Shown: in pieces, positions 13,450-24,177 of the stretch
How positions within the stretch are numbered: the first letter of the stretch is position 1
Layout of the letters: each line of letters begins with the position of its first letter
Source of the DNA: Chaetorhynchus papuensis
Lineage: Eukaryota > Chordata > Aves > Passeriformes > Rhipiduridae
Length of the DNA stretch: 64,000 nucleotides
Reading direction: 5' to 3'
Assembly (NCBI GenBank): GCA_013396525.1
Contig: VWYX01000208.1
Location: 268,764-332,763 of the forward strand
Position numbers and translations under genes: made by a program
The notes under the pieces: generated by a model
Seen by the model: only the letters and a program-made list of their open reading frames with translations
Database searches by the model: none
What the model was told of the DNA's origin: nothing

Positions 13450-14689
13450 GTACAGTAATGTTTCTTTTTAAACTCCACTTTCATGTATTGAATTAGATTG
13501 TGTTTAGTATAAATGTTGTTATAGTAAAGGCGAGGCAAAAGTTTTTTCTTGTATTTAGGTAGTGGCTGCATGAAAATATGTGTTAGAACTTCTAATAGCT
13601 TTAGCCGGGAATTTTCTAGCTTTAAACAATTGTAGCCATTACAGCCTTTCTGTGATTTTTTCTAAGACATTATTTTTAATTTATTTCCATGGTAGCTTAG
13701 ATGGAATTTTCTGTTGACTGAAACACTTCTTAACTCACTCTGTTAATTTAAGTTCTATACCTAATATTTTAACACAAGTGTTTAATTTCTTTGTGTCTGT
13801 ATGTTGCTTTTCTAATGCAGTTAAATATAACTTTATCATTATTAGGATCTGAAAGGTTTAGGGTGGAATAAAGTCAAAAGAACTGTTACTTAATTTAAAA
13901 TCTATTTTAAAAGCTGTAACATAATAGAAAAAGAATGAATGATTATTCTTGACTGTTAGGTAGTGGCAGAATAAATGTTTGATAACAACATTATACAAAC
14001 AGAAACTGAGAAGAATAATTATCTTTCTTTGTGGATGAATTTAATACATAGCTGCTTTAATACTTTTTTTAATATGAAGTATTCAGTTTCTTTTGCTTTC
14101 TACAAGATTTTCTGTATCGTTTCCTACTTTGAACTTCCTATAGGTGCCAGCTAATGAAATATTTTCATTAATATTTCATATTTTTAATTTTTTTTAAACT
14201 GTACTTATTCTATACACTTCGTAAATTCTAAAATTCTAGATTTTGGTGTTCTGTAAACCTTCTTAGAAGACTAGAGCTTGATTCAGAAGGTCCCCTGCCT
14301 GAATATCTCTTTATCTTAACACTGAGTTTTCAAATGGCTTTTGATCATTAAAGGGCTGTGATTCCTGGTTTCCCATTGCGCAGATTGTTTTAAATTGTTC
14401 AGAAGAACAAGACAATATACACTTTTTCTCAGTTTATTCCCACTGCAGTATAGTCGTGTAAACTATCCTTATCACACACCTTGCTTATTATTGTGGTTTC
14501 TGTTCTCATGTATGTGCTCTTTATTTATTGATATAATGTGGACATGTATATACAAACTTGGCTTAACATGTTCACTGGCCTAAAATACAAGATGATGCAG
14601 TGCTTCCTGACTGGTTTAGTTGGTTTTTTTCTAACAGTATGAAACCTAATAATAATAACAATGTGGATATTTTCATGTATATTTTTGCC

Positions 14690-15175
14690 CAGCTGGAAGC
14701 TAACCACCAGACAGGGGGTTGCTCACTCCCCATTAGTGGGATGGGGAGAGAATTGGGATGATAAAAGGTAGAAAACTCATGGTTTGAGACAGCAACAGTT
14801 TAATAGGGAAAGGCAAAGCTGTGCACAGAAGCCAAGCAAAACAAGGGGTTCATTCACTGCTTCCCATGGGCAGGCAGGTGTTCAGCCATTCCCAGGAAAG
14901 CAGGGCCCTGTCACGCGTAATGGTGACTTGGCAAGACAAATGTCACTGCTCCAAACAATTGCCCTGCCTTCTTTTTCTCACAGCTTTATGTACTGAGCAG
15001 GATACCGTGGGCTCAGCTGTCCTGGCTGTGTCCCCTCCCGACTTCTTGTGCACCCCCATCCTCCTCACTGGTGGCATGATGTGGGGAGCAGAAAAGGCCT
15101 TGATGCTGTGTAAGACATGGCCGGCAAGAACCAGGACACCTCTGTGTTATCAATCCTGTTGGCAACACAGGTGGG
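14690..15175 (-). mobile_element. LTR fragment of an avian endogenous retrovirus, antisense
   Basis: A GC-richer block containing the pattern known from bird LTRs in reverse orientation: ctcactcccc, gggatggggagagaat, actcatggtttgagacagca, then cagtttaata, a GC-rich middle, gtgtcccctcccgacttctt and gtgttatcaatcctgtt. It resembles the other LTRs of this intron in order of motifs. It lacks the usual TG and CA termini and the last roughly 90 bases of the family at its right end, so both boundaries are approximate and no target-site duplication could be defined. No internal viral genes are present. Confidence 0.72.
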
Positions 15176-15659
15176 ATGAAGACACAGATGTGTTTTATGA
15201 GTTTTTGGAATATCACTTCACTTTGCATGCTTAAGTCAACCTATGTGTGAAATTGAGGAAATGTAGGCATTTAGAATGATACTGCCTACCTGGGAAAGCA
15301 AGCTTTTTTGAATAAATTACTCATAAAATAAGTAGTTTGTTTTCTGAATAATTTATTATCATATGGAAATATAGTCAGTTTTTGTAATATATAGGTAAAT
15401 ATACTGATTCCCTTCATAGCCTTGTGCTTTATCATGAGGTGTCAGGTGAAACTTTCCAAGCTGGAAGGTTTTATAACCAGATTTATAGTTTTGAATTTAC
15501 AGAACATTACTCTGAACAGTATAATTTTCAGTAGTTGATGTTTAAAGTAGCATATTGCAGAATGCCAGGATACTTATTTTCAATATGACACATTTTAGGT
15601 GGGGTAAGGGAGTTAGTTGATCTTTATATTTTGGTGTCTTGATTATTCCTGTATTCTAA

Positions 15660-15683
15660 TTTAGAGGATAATAATCCTCTAAA
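15660..15683. repeat. 10-bp-stem hairpin next to a G run
   Basis: Arms tttagaggat (15660-15669) and atcctctaaa (15674-15683) are perfect reverse complements around a 4-base loop. They are followed at 15688-15696 by nine G. It is probably chance structure. No terminator or RNA-gene context exists here. Confidence 0.4.
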
Positions 15684-17884
15684 AAGAGGGGGGGGGAAGG
15701 AAAAAAAAGTGCTATAAACAGTTAAATATTTAAGTTTGGTTCTATCACCTAGTCTTCGGAGGAAGCAGACTGTACCCAAGTGTAATTGTAATTAATGGGA
15801 TTCAGTGAGAAAGTGAATAGAGAGAACCAGGCTGTGATCTCTCATGGCTCAAAGTGATAGAAGTGGAAATGTGCTGAATGCTGATAAGTCAGCCTACGCC
15901 TACCAGGTGGCAGCTGAACTGCTGCTTGTTGCAATAGAACACCTGCTAAACTGTCAGCAGTGGGAGGGTGTATTGAGATAAATTTTGGAATCGTTAGCGT
16001 TGAGAATAATCTTTCTTAAACATTCCCACAGTGATTGTTAAAGTGCTACAGTAACAGTTACAATATATGCAACTATATGTGCATTTGCATGTATATACTA
16101 AATATGAATCCACAAAAAAATTAACCATTCAAAATGTAGGATCCATTTTTTTCTCTAGCCTTGTTGGATATTTTTCTTGTTTTCCTCTCTTTCCTTCATC
16201 CCTTAATACAACCAGAAACAGACCTCTTTGAAGTGCTAACCCTGTGTGTTCTTGCATTGGGCAAAAAAAGCACACAAGAATTTATAAAATTATTAGATAA
16301 CAATTTTGAAGGTGATTGTAAAAGCAGACGTTGAATGTAAGACAACTATACCGGTAGAAAGCTGAGATTTAGGATGTGACGTTAAAAAGAAAAATGTTTG
16401 AAGTTGTGAGTTTTAATTTTGGTGATTGTTTAAAATTCAACCCTTCCTTTTTCTGATTCTAAGTCATAGGGGTATTATTCCCTTTAAAAGAGTCATATTT
16501 GTCCTTCAAATCTTCTTACTGTATTGCTTATGCAAAGCATTGCCACACATTGAAAACAACCTATTTAGACTCTGAGAAGTCTCCTTATTTTCCTGTAATC
16601 AACAAATGCATCTTGTTGAATAGTCATCAGTCACTGCTCAGATTATTTGCTTCATTTAAATGGATCTGTTTGCTTTTTAGTGGGCCTGTTGTCTGATGTG
16701 TGTTTCACGTAAAACGTGTATCAAACAGAGCATGGAGAATCTCTTAACTATTTACTTCTGTATAATCTACTTTATTCATTAACTCTTATCAGATAATTCA
16801 GAAGACAGCGGGCTGTTTCAAGTCTCTGACTAGCCTGTCCTTGATAAAGTCTCTGGTGGTTGGACTTTAAGAGATTAAAGCTGTCACTCTGGAGAGAATA
16901 TTAGTGGTTGACAAGAAGTGCTGTCTCCTCTTTTCTCCATGTAGGAGAGCAGCAGTCCATCCTAGTATAGGAAGATGAGATTTCTCTCTTGAAAGAGAAT
17001 AACCTGACCAGTGATTTGTTTATGTTACCACACATTCTTTTTGTAGTTTACTCTAAAAGCTTTTTAAGTCTGATACCTTTCTTAAAACTAGTGGGAATTG
17101 GGGTTATTTTTGAATATACAAAAATATAATTACCGTGCAGTGAGTTTTAGGTTGGCTTTTTATTTTCCTTTTTTTTTTCTTCTTTCTATAATATTTTGTT
17201 GAGCCAGTGGTCTTCGCACAGATTTCTTTTGGTTGAGGTCCTTTGAAACTACCCTTGCTCAATCTCTACAACAATATCAGAGTTCAACTGTAGTCAAGCT
17301 TTTAGTCTTTTAGAATTTCCTTCTATCCCACTTGTCCTTTAGTTATATGAAATTCTTGTTACCAGTAGTGCCAGAATGCTTCTGCTCTCTAAAATTTTGC
17401 CTAAAGAGAAAGAGGGGAAGGACAGTAGCAGATTAAAACTTGTGTTTTAATAGCTTTATCTTGAGATATTCTGGACAACATTTAAGCATGGTAATTGTGG
17501 GTAATTTGATCTAGCCTGTCTTTGCTTCCTCTCAGCCAGTAAAAACGATATATTCTTCATACTGTCTTCTAGTTCCTTTTACTTCCATGTTTTATTACCT
17601 GTGAACCTCTGCTCCAAGATTAACTTTTGTGAGTTCTTTCTGGATTTGTTAAGTATTACCTAGATATGTATGTTAAAGAACATTGTTTCAAGTATACTGT
17701 TTCTGTTTGTATTAAATCTCATCTCCGTGCAAGGTGGAAAAAATTCTTTGTTTTAGTTAGTTATAAAGGCATATATAGTTTTTATTACTTTAGGACCAGA
17801 ACTGCTTTGTAATGTGGTTCATTTTGAGGTTTTTTCAAGCTTATTTATTTTGGCCTTTTGATTTTTTTTTTTTTGTTGTTACAG

Positions 17885-18022
17885 GTTACCCAAGAAGCAG
17901 GAGAATTTATGATCACTTTCCCATATGGATACCATGCAGGATTTAACCATGGTTTTAATTGTGCAGAGTCAACAAACTTTGCCACCATTCGATGGATTGA
18001 TTATGGAAAAGCTGCAAAATTG
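17885..18022 (+). CDS. KDM4C: KDM4C internal exon (JmjC domain, distal iron-binding His)
   Basis: A 138-base, phase 0-0 exon of exactly 46 codons. The acceptor has a long T tract ending in gttgttacag and the donor is a consensus gtaagt. It begins VTQEAGEFMITFPYGYHAGF and continues through NHGFNCAESTNF to WIDYGKAAKL. The His of GYHAGF corresponds to KDM4A His276, the third Fe(II) ligand of the JmjC centre. The Ser-Thr-Asn of ESTNF corresponds to the residues (KDM4A 288-290) that line the methyl-lysine pocket. FATIRWIDYGKAAKL is closest to KDM4C (human recalled as FATVRWIDYGKVAKL) and differs from KDM4A (FATRRWIEYGK). The next codon in KDM4 proteins is the first Cys of the Cys-x-Cys zinc pair, so the zinc site is split between this gene's exons across a very long intron. 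No disabling change is visible. Confidence 0.96.
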
Positions 18023-18826
18023 GTAAGTCATAGTGCAGAAAATTGATGTGCAAGGAAATATTTCCTGTTATTATTTCTTTGTGAGAATCTCAGGAAGGTG
18101 ATGAGAAAGGGACCACTATTAGATCAGGTAACATCTTAAGCTGCCATTCAAATTTTATTTATAGCTGTTATTTTGGTAGTAGGCATTATACTTCCAGCAA
18201 TATATATTCCTCTCATTAGTGAGTTTTGTTTGCAGCTTAATGTATTTATTGTTCTTCAAAACCAGTTCTGTTTGTGGATATTTTTAAGTTGAAGCTACAT
18301 GCAAGGAGGTTAATATATGTGAAGACAACTGACTTCTACTCTTAAATCTCCTTTAAGCTCTATTGTTTGTGAAGGCACTTTAGTTCAACTAGGAATTTTG
18401 ATACCTGGAAAGAAACATAAATAGTGAAACCTCAAATAAAGTTTAAAGAAACAAGTTCAATTTTTCTCATCTTCAGTGTAATCAGAAAACTTTTAGTACA
18501 AGATAATAAAGCAATTGTTTGAGATGTGTATAACTGAAGATAATTTAGACTGAAATCTTGTTCTGTGGTGTTCATGTCTTCCTTTCTTTGTGTACAGCAT
18601 AGAATCATAGAATCTGTAATGTTAGAAAAAAATTCCAACATCACTGTGTCCAGTTTTTGACTGAAGACCGCTGTATCAACTAAACCACAGTTTACTAAGT
18701 ACCACATCCAGTTGTTTCTTGAAGGCATCAAGGGATGGTGACTCCATCACTTCCCTGGGCTGTTCTTCCAATTCCTGACCACCCTGTCAGTGAAAAATTC
18801 TTCCTGATGTCAAACCTGAACCTCTC

Positions 18827-19762
18827 CTAGCACAGCTTGAGTCTGTGTTCTCTCATCCTGTCATGTGTTGCCCGGGAGAAGAGACTGACCCCCACCTTGC
18901 TACACCCTCCTTTCAGGCAGTTGTAGAGAGTGATAAGGTTCCCCCTGAGCCTCCTTTTCTCCAGGCTGAACAACTGCAGTTCCCTCAACCAGTCCTCACA
19001 GGACTTGTGCTCCAGAGCCTTCACCAATTTCATTGCCCTTCTCTGGTCTCTCTCCAGCACCTCAATATCTTTCTTGGAGTGAGGGGCCCAGAACTGAACA
19101 CAGGATTTGAAGTGTGGCCTCACGGTAGCAATCCCTGCCCTGCTCCTGCTGGCCACACTGTTGCAGGTACAGGCCAGGATGCCATTGGCCTTCTTGGCCA
19201 CCTGGGCACAGCCTGGCTCATGTCCAGCTGCTGTCACCAGCACCCCCAGGTCCTTTTCCTGTGGGCAGCTTTGCAGCCACTCTGCCCCAGCCTGTGGCAC
19301 TGCCTGGGGTTGTTGTGACCCAAGGGCAGGAGCCGGCACTGGGCCTTGTTGAACCTCACAGCGCTGGCCTTGGCCCATGATCCAGCCTGTCCAGAGCCCT
19401 CTGCAGAGCCCTCCTGCCCTCCAGCAGGTCAGCACTCCCACCCAGCTGGTGTCATCTGCAAACTGACTAAGGGTGCACTCAATCCCCTTGTCTAGCTGAT
19501 TGATAAAGCTATTAAACAGAACTGGGCCCAGTACTGAGCTCTGGGGACCACCACTGCTGACCGCCCACCAGCTGCATGTAACTCCATCCACCACTATCTG
19601 GGCCCAGACATACAGATTATTTTTTACGCAGTGAACATTGTGCCTGTCTAAGCCATGAGCTACTAGTTTGTCCAGAAGAATGTTGCAAGAGGCGGTATCA
19701 AAGGCTTTGCTGAAGTCCAGGCAGACAATATCAACAGTTTTTCCTGTGTCCAGTCCATACAT
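18827..19762 (-). pseudogene. CR1 ORF2 remnant: reverse transcriptase catalytic core and C-terminus
   Basis: A 311-codon frame inside the CR1. Near its start it carries VCLDFSKAFDT, which is reverse-transcriptase motif A with the catalytic Asp. It then has SSVLGPVLFN (motif B region, where the usual PQGS has become PQSS) and SQFADDTS, the FADD catalytic motif of CR1-type enzymes. The C-terminal part has KDLGVLV, CAQVAKKANGILAC, FWAPHSKKDIEVLE and SLEKRRLRGNLITLYN, all typical of CR1 ORF2 ends. The stretch after FADDT changes reading for some 30-40 residues (Gly/Gln/Pro/Ala-rich), consistent with compensating frameshifts. The intact protein would reverse-transcribe CR1 RNA at a nicked target. 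This copy is dead. Confidence 0.88.
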
Positions 19763-20129
19763 GCTCGTAAGAGGAGATTGTGTTGGTCAAGCAGGACCTG
19801 CCTGCTTGCTCACAAACCTCTGCTGGCTGGGCCCGATCTCCCGGTTGTCCTGTACGTGCTGTGTGATTGTAATAAAGATAATCTGTCCGATAACCTTTCC
19901 TGGCACTGAGGTCAGGCTGACAGACCTGTAGTTCCCTGACACTTCTTGTCGATGAGCCAGTGTGATCACTGGCCAACCTCCAGTCCTCTGGGACCTCCCC
20001 AGTTAACCCGGACTGGTGATAAATGATGGAGAGCAGCTTGGTGAGCTCTTCCACCATCTCCCTCACCCTCCCTTGGGTGAATCCCACCTGGCTCCATAGA
20101 CTGAGTATGTAAGTAGCACAGCAAGCCAC
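19731..20129 (-). pseudogene. CR1 ORF2 remnant: N-terminal reverse-transcriptase part
   Basis: A 132-codon frame just upstream (on the minus strand) of the catalytic core. It contains LSIIYHQSGLTGEVPEDWRL, the start of the CR1 reverse-transcriptase domain. A second, overlapping frame (19787-19969) carries GNYRSVSLTSVPGKVI and TITQHVQDN, the next conserved block. The two frames together show at least one frameshift within the domain. It is part of the same decayed element. Confidence 0.85.
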
Positions 20130-20431
20130 TAACTACTTTTTCCTGAATTACAGGGGATCTGTTCTACTCCCTGTCCCTGTCTACCAGCTCAGGTTGCAGA
20201 GACAGAGGTTGCTGTGGGATAACTTTGTGACTGAGGCAAAGAAGGCATTAAGTACCTTGGCCTTTTCTTTAGCTCTGTGGTCCCCCCTGTGACAGTGGTC
20301 CCCCCTGCCTCCAATAAAGCATGGAGATTTTCCTTGGCCCTCCTCTTGCTGTTGATATATTTAAAAAAACACTTTTTATTGTCTTTGACAGCAGTGGCCA
20401 GTTGTAGTTGAACTTTAACCTTTCTAATTTT

Positions 20432-20635
20432 CTATCTACATGCCCTCATCACATCCTTGTACTCATCAAGAGGTGCCTGCCCCTTTTCCCAAAGGTCATA
20501 AACTCTTTCCTTTTCACTGAGTTCCTGTGAAAGCTCCCTTTCAGCCAAACCACACATTCTGCCCACCATCTCATCTTTCAACCCAGAGGGATGGCCTGCT
20601 CCTGAGCCTTCAGGACTGTTCAGAGGACTCTCCAA
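20432..20635 (-). pseudogene. CR1 ORF2 remnant: linker before the reverse transcriptase
   Basis: A 67-codon fragment ending in DEYKDVMRACR, the conserved basic linker between the endonuclease and reverse-transcriptase domains of CR1 ORF2. Further 5' in the element (20640-20940), broken frames still resemble the end of the endonuclease domain, including LVGDVEGD and DHEMI. Several stops interrupt it. Confidence 0.78.
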
Positions 20636-20938
20636 ACCAGTGTCCTGAACAGGCCAAACTGGGCCCTCTGAATGTCCAAGGTGGAGGTTTTGTTGACTCC
20701 CTTACTTTACCAAGAATTGAAAAGTCTTATCATTTCATGGTCATTCTACCCAAAACAATCTCCTTCCACATCTCCCACCAGCCCTTCTGTTTGTAAACTG
20801 CAGGTTTAGCAGGGCCTCACTCCTGATACGCTCTTACCAACTGTGTCAGGAAGTTATTTTCCACACATTCCAGGAACTTCCTAGACTGCCTCCTCTCTGC
20901 TGTGTTAAGTTCCTTGCAGGCAGTTGAGAGGGAGAAGG

Positions 20939-21070
20939 TCTGACAGAATTTACTTGGTACCACTTGGTACCTGTGCATTACCAGTAGCTGAAATACTAGG
21001 TTCTAGGACTGCATGAGGACTGTTGAGGTTGGATTTGCTAAGAGGAAGAAAGAAAAATTCAAGTAAAATT
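20939..21070 (-). repeat. Inverted copy A of an intronic block (pairs with 29422-29493 and 30058-30106)
   Basis: Read on the minus strand, 21070-20999 matches 29422-29493 of the plus strand at 70 of 72 positions by eye, including ttctttcttcctcttagcaa and tccaacctcaacag. The adjoining 20997-20939 matches 30058-30106 (agtatttcagctactggtaa and aaattctgtcaga), apart from an extra 10-base tandem unit (ggtaccaagt twice). A single base separates the two matching parts here, while 564 bases separate them in copy B. Weaker similarity seems to continue to about 21170. Its inner edge abuts the truncated 5' end of the antisense CR1. Confidence 0.85.
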
Positions 21071-21575
21071 CCATCCTTGTCTGACTAATAAATACTTAAG
21101 ATTTTAAGGTCTAAGATTCCATCATAAAATAAAAGAAAATGTAATCTCATTTTGTGTAACTGTACTCTATTTCTTGGTTATGTTGTTTCTCTAGAAAACC
21201 ATGAGTATATCTATGATTAGTTTTTATCACAACATTAGAAAACTTCCTGGAGGTGTTAATTAAAAAGGTAAAAAGTCTCTGTGTCCAAAGAATACGGATA
21301 TGTTAGTAGGTTTTATTTTCAGGTCCAGTAATTTCATTTAAAATAAAAAGCAAAAAATCCCAAACCAAAACTCACACAACCTTGCAGTCCTATTTGTCAT
21401 TCTTCAGACTACTGGTACTGCATCTGATTTATCTTTTCTTTCTTTATGTGTAATGTGCAAGAATTTTAATTGAAAAGAATGTTTTGGATCCCATAGTTCC
21501 TCTGTATTGTACTGTAGGAATTGTTTGCGTCAGCAAAATATAGCAATATCTAGGTCAGTTTATTGCTGTATTCTC

Positions 21576-21626
21576 NNNNNNNNNNNNNNNNNNNNNNNNN
21601 NNNNNNNNNNNNNNNNNNNNNNNNNN
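21576..21626. other. Assembly gap, 51 N
   Basis: Fifty-one undetermined bases between ttctc and gcttac. The true size is unknown from the sequence. The 74-codon open frame spanning it is an artefact of reading through N. Confidence 0.99.
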
Positions 21627-22021
21627 GCTTACAGCTGGATTTCTGTCTTACAAAAAGAAAAAAATCCTGAAATACAATCAATATTCTTCATTGATTTTGT
21701 GGGAAAAAAATCCAACAAAGATTTTTGTTAAAGTTGTTATAAATATTTAGGCTATGTGATGATACTGCTTTCCAGCATGGAATGAGATCGTGCTAAAGAT
21801 TCTCTGAAATCACATACAGATGTTAAATAAGAGATCTTCTTGACCCTTGGTATTGGACACTTTGATGAAAAGACTAGGAATGCAAATTCCAACAGTGATT
21901 TTCTGTCTTTAAAAATGCTAAACTTGCGGTCTTGGTTTCACTGTGTGCCCCGTAACTACCTGTAACAGTTGAACTGTGTGAGTGGGGATATGCCCTCCAG
22001 CTTGTTTTCTAGAGTTTGTGC

Positions 22022-22607
22022 AAGACTGTCATGGTTTTAAGCCCAGCTGGAGATGAAACAGCATGCAGACACTCATCAACTCCACCTCTTTTCCTCCCCA
22101 GCCAAGTGGAATGGGGATGAGAATCAAAGTGAAACTTGCATGTTGAGATAAGAACAGTTTAATAATTGAAAAGAAAGTAACATACTGTAATAATGCTAAA
22201 TGATAATAATGATAATAAAAAGGGAAAAAACAAGTGATGCACGATGGAATTGCTCATCCCCCACTGACCACTGCCAGACCCGCCTTCCCGAACCCCGATC
22301 GGCCCCTTCCAGGTAACTCCCCCCAGTTTATTCCTTGGGCCTGATGTTCTGTGGTGTGGAATATCCCTTTGGTCAGTTCCAGTCACCCATCCCAGCTGTG
22401 CTCCCTCACAGTTTATTTTGCTCACCACCTCACTGGTGCAGCAGGAGACAAGGAAAAAAATTCCTTGACTTGGGATAAACACAGCTTAGCAAAACCCCAA
22501 ACATCAGTGTGTTACCTAGGCCGTGCTCATTCTGTACCCAAAACACAGCACTGTAACAGCTACTGAGAGGAAGTCAGCTCTAACCTAGCTGAAACCAGGA
22601 CAAAGAC
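22022..22607 (-). mobile_element. Solo LTR of an avian endogenous retrovirus with 5-bp target duplication
   Basis: The LTR itself is 22027-22602 (576 bases), opening with tgtcatggttttaagc and closing with gctgaaaccaggaca, so it has the TG...CA ends. It is flanked by the direct repeat aagac at 22022-22026 and 22603-22607. On the minus strand it reads tgtcctggtttcagctaggt at its 5' end and has attaaactgttcttatctca, a likely polyadenylation-signal region, near its 3' end. A gat/aat-rich microsatellite (about 22190-22220) typical of this LTR type is included. No internal viral sequence adjoins it, so it is a solo LTR left by recombination between two LTRs. A 5-bp duplication suits an ERVL-type or related integrase. 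Exact family naming needs a repeat library. Confidence 0.92.
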
Positions 22608-23586
22608 TTGGGACAACATACCAAAAGAAATACTAGGTGGCACCTCCAGTGTGCTGTTTGCTACAGCTCAGCTGCTATTTTTAGCTTGCTTTTGGACAAA
22701 ATTCAGTTGTACAGAATTAAGTAGAAGTAAAAAATAGGTAAAAAAATCCAAACAACCTTCCCCCTCTCAAACATCACAACTGGTAAGTAACTGGCATACT
22801 AAAATAACCCTCCAGCTCCAGAGAAGAGTAGAGACGTATAGTTCTTGCTGTCTTTTTCCATTGTCAAGAACACACAGGAAGAGAAATAGGAGAATCTGGT
22901 GGAAGGAACAAGTCAGTCACCCTCTCTTTGAGATGCTTAGCAAATGGATGTGGTATAGAGGGATGTTGGTGAAGTGCTGGTGTGTGGATATGTCAGAGCT
23001 TAGTGAAACACAGGGAAGTAGTGCTCAGCGCACAAGTTTGGTACAAGTATAGTAGTGTTGTTCTGTGAGGAGGAGAGGTGCTTTAAGCTTTAGATACTCT
23101 TAATCATTTTCACCGTCCTATAACTTTCATTTGTGGAATGCTATTTACTGCTGAAAAAAATAATTGAATGGTATGAAGTAGGGACAGCTAGCAGGTTTCT
23201 TCAGGCTTCTGTGAATTTTCTTGTTTTCCTAATGGTGCTACATTAATTTGCGTAGGCTGCAAATGTGTGGCTTCATGAAGTGCGTTTTTGAGTTTCCTTA
23301 CTCCAGTGGATTTTGCTACTGTTGATAAAGCAAATGAGTCAATGGCTATTAGCTTGTATGTTTTCTAGCTATCTACTTTGATTTGTGCTGAGTGGGAAAA
23401 AAAGGTTGGTGTTCAGGTATCAGTATTGGTGAATAGAAATATTTACACGTAATTCTTCTGTGTGTCCAGGAGAGTGGTGATACTAGCAGTTTTGGTTAGG
23501 GATCTCTAATTCTTCTTTATACAGTCAGGATTATTTTAATTTATTTCCTTTCATTTTCCTCTGGTTACTGTTTTAATCCCCTCAGT

Positions 23587-24177
23587 CCCCTGTGTCTTGG
23601 TTTAACCCGAGCCTGAAGCAAAGTGCTTGCTCCCCTTATCCCCTGGTAGGATGCGGAGGAGAATTGGGCAAAAAAAAGGTAAACCCCATGGACTGAGATA
23701 AGACAGTTTAATAATTGAAATAAACTATTATGATAATATAATAAGAATTAAATGCGAGACAAGAAGAGAGAAAGGAATAAAACCCAAGAGAAAGTTGTTG
23801 ACTGATGCCAGTCAACCAGATTTTCACTGATGATGTTGACTGATCCCACAGCCATAATTGGCCCCTTCTGGCCAGTTCCCCTCAGTTTATACAGTGGGCA
23901 TGACATTCTATGGTTTACCCCTTTATCCTGTTCAGATCAGGTGTCCCAACCATGCTCTCTCCCGGCTTCTTGTGAATCCCCTTGCTGTCAGAGCATGGGA
24001 AACTGAAAAGTCCTTGGTGTTTAGAGTAAGTGCTACTGAGCAAAAACCAAAACTGAGCAAAAACCAAAACACATCAGTGTGTCACCAACATTATTCTCAT
24101 ACTGAATCCAAAACACAGAACTGTACCGGCTACTAGGAAGAAACTTAGTTCTGTGCAAGCTGAAAACAGGCCCCCTG
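23587..24177 (-). mobile_element. Second antisense solo LTR, with probable target duplication
   Basis: It starts at 23593 with tgtcttggtttaaccc and shares with the LTR at 22027 the order of motifs (gagataagacagtttaataa, ttggccccttctggccagtt, catcagtgtgtcaccaac, ctgtaccggctactaggaag). It ends around 24171 with gctgaaaacaggc, where the usual CA end is eroded. The hexamer cccctg occurs at 23587-23592 and 24172-24177 and is the likely target-site duplication. Its differences from the neighbouring LTR and its different flanking duplication indicate an independent insertion and not the mate LTR of one provirus. It contains an internal 17-bp tandem duplication. Confidence 0.88.
24036..24069. repeat. 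17-bp perfect tandem duplication inside the LTR
   Basis: Two head-to-tail copies of ctgagcaaaaaccaaaa (24036-24052 and 24053-24069). Most likely replication slippage after insertion, or a subfamily marker of this LTR. Confidence 0.95.

Larger units (their letters stand above)
13450..17884 (+). other. KDM4C intron, 4.4 kb
   Basis: Intron between the 104-base and 138-base exons, starting gtacag and ending ttgttacag. It contains one LTR fragment (about 14690-15175), a G9 run at 15688-15696 and otherwise AT-rich sequence. The overlapping frames on both strands at 14784-15234 (up to 137 codons) lie inside the LTR fragment and are explained by its GC-richer composition. They are not a gene. Confidence 0.88.
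18598..20950 (-). mobile_element. CR1 LINE, 5'-truncated, antisense to the host gene
   Basis: About 2.35 kb of a CR1 non-LTR retrotransposon. Its 3' end is at the left (catagaatcatagaatctg, the CR1 terminal repeat motif). The conserved 3' region runs through about 18825 and the ORF2 remnants run to about 20.95 kb. Reading the minus strand, the 5' end starts inside the endonuclease domain: remnants of the region around HSRE and of the DHEMI motif lie at about 20930-20700. The linker (residues like YKDVMRACR), reverse transcriptase and C-terminal part follow. The whole is broken by stops and frameshifts, so it is not mobile by itself. Just beyond its truncated 5' end lies a block duplicated in inverted orientation at 29.4-30.1 kb. 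Confidence 0.9.

Noticed and set aside
14784..15234. Overlapping 60-137 codon frames on both strands
   Set aside because: They lie within a recognisable LTR fragment. GC-rich repeats have few stops, and no protein family or start context is evident.
18845..19352. Plus-strand frames of 157 and 81 codons
   Set aside because: They are the antisense shadow of the CR1 reverse-transcriptase remnant on the minus strand.
22159..22566. Frames of 107 and 71 codons
   Set aside because: They lie entirely inside the solo LTR, which normally encodes no protein.
22608..23586. Internal region of a provirus between two LTRs
   Set aside because: The interval is under 1 kb, shows no retroviral reading frame, and each LTR has its own target-site duplication.
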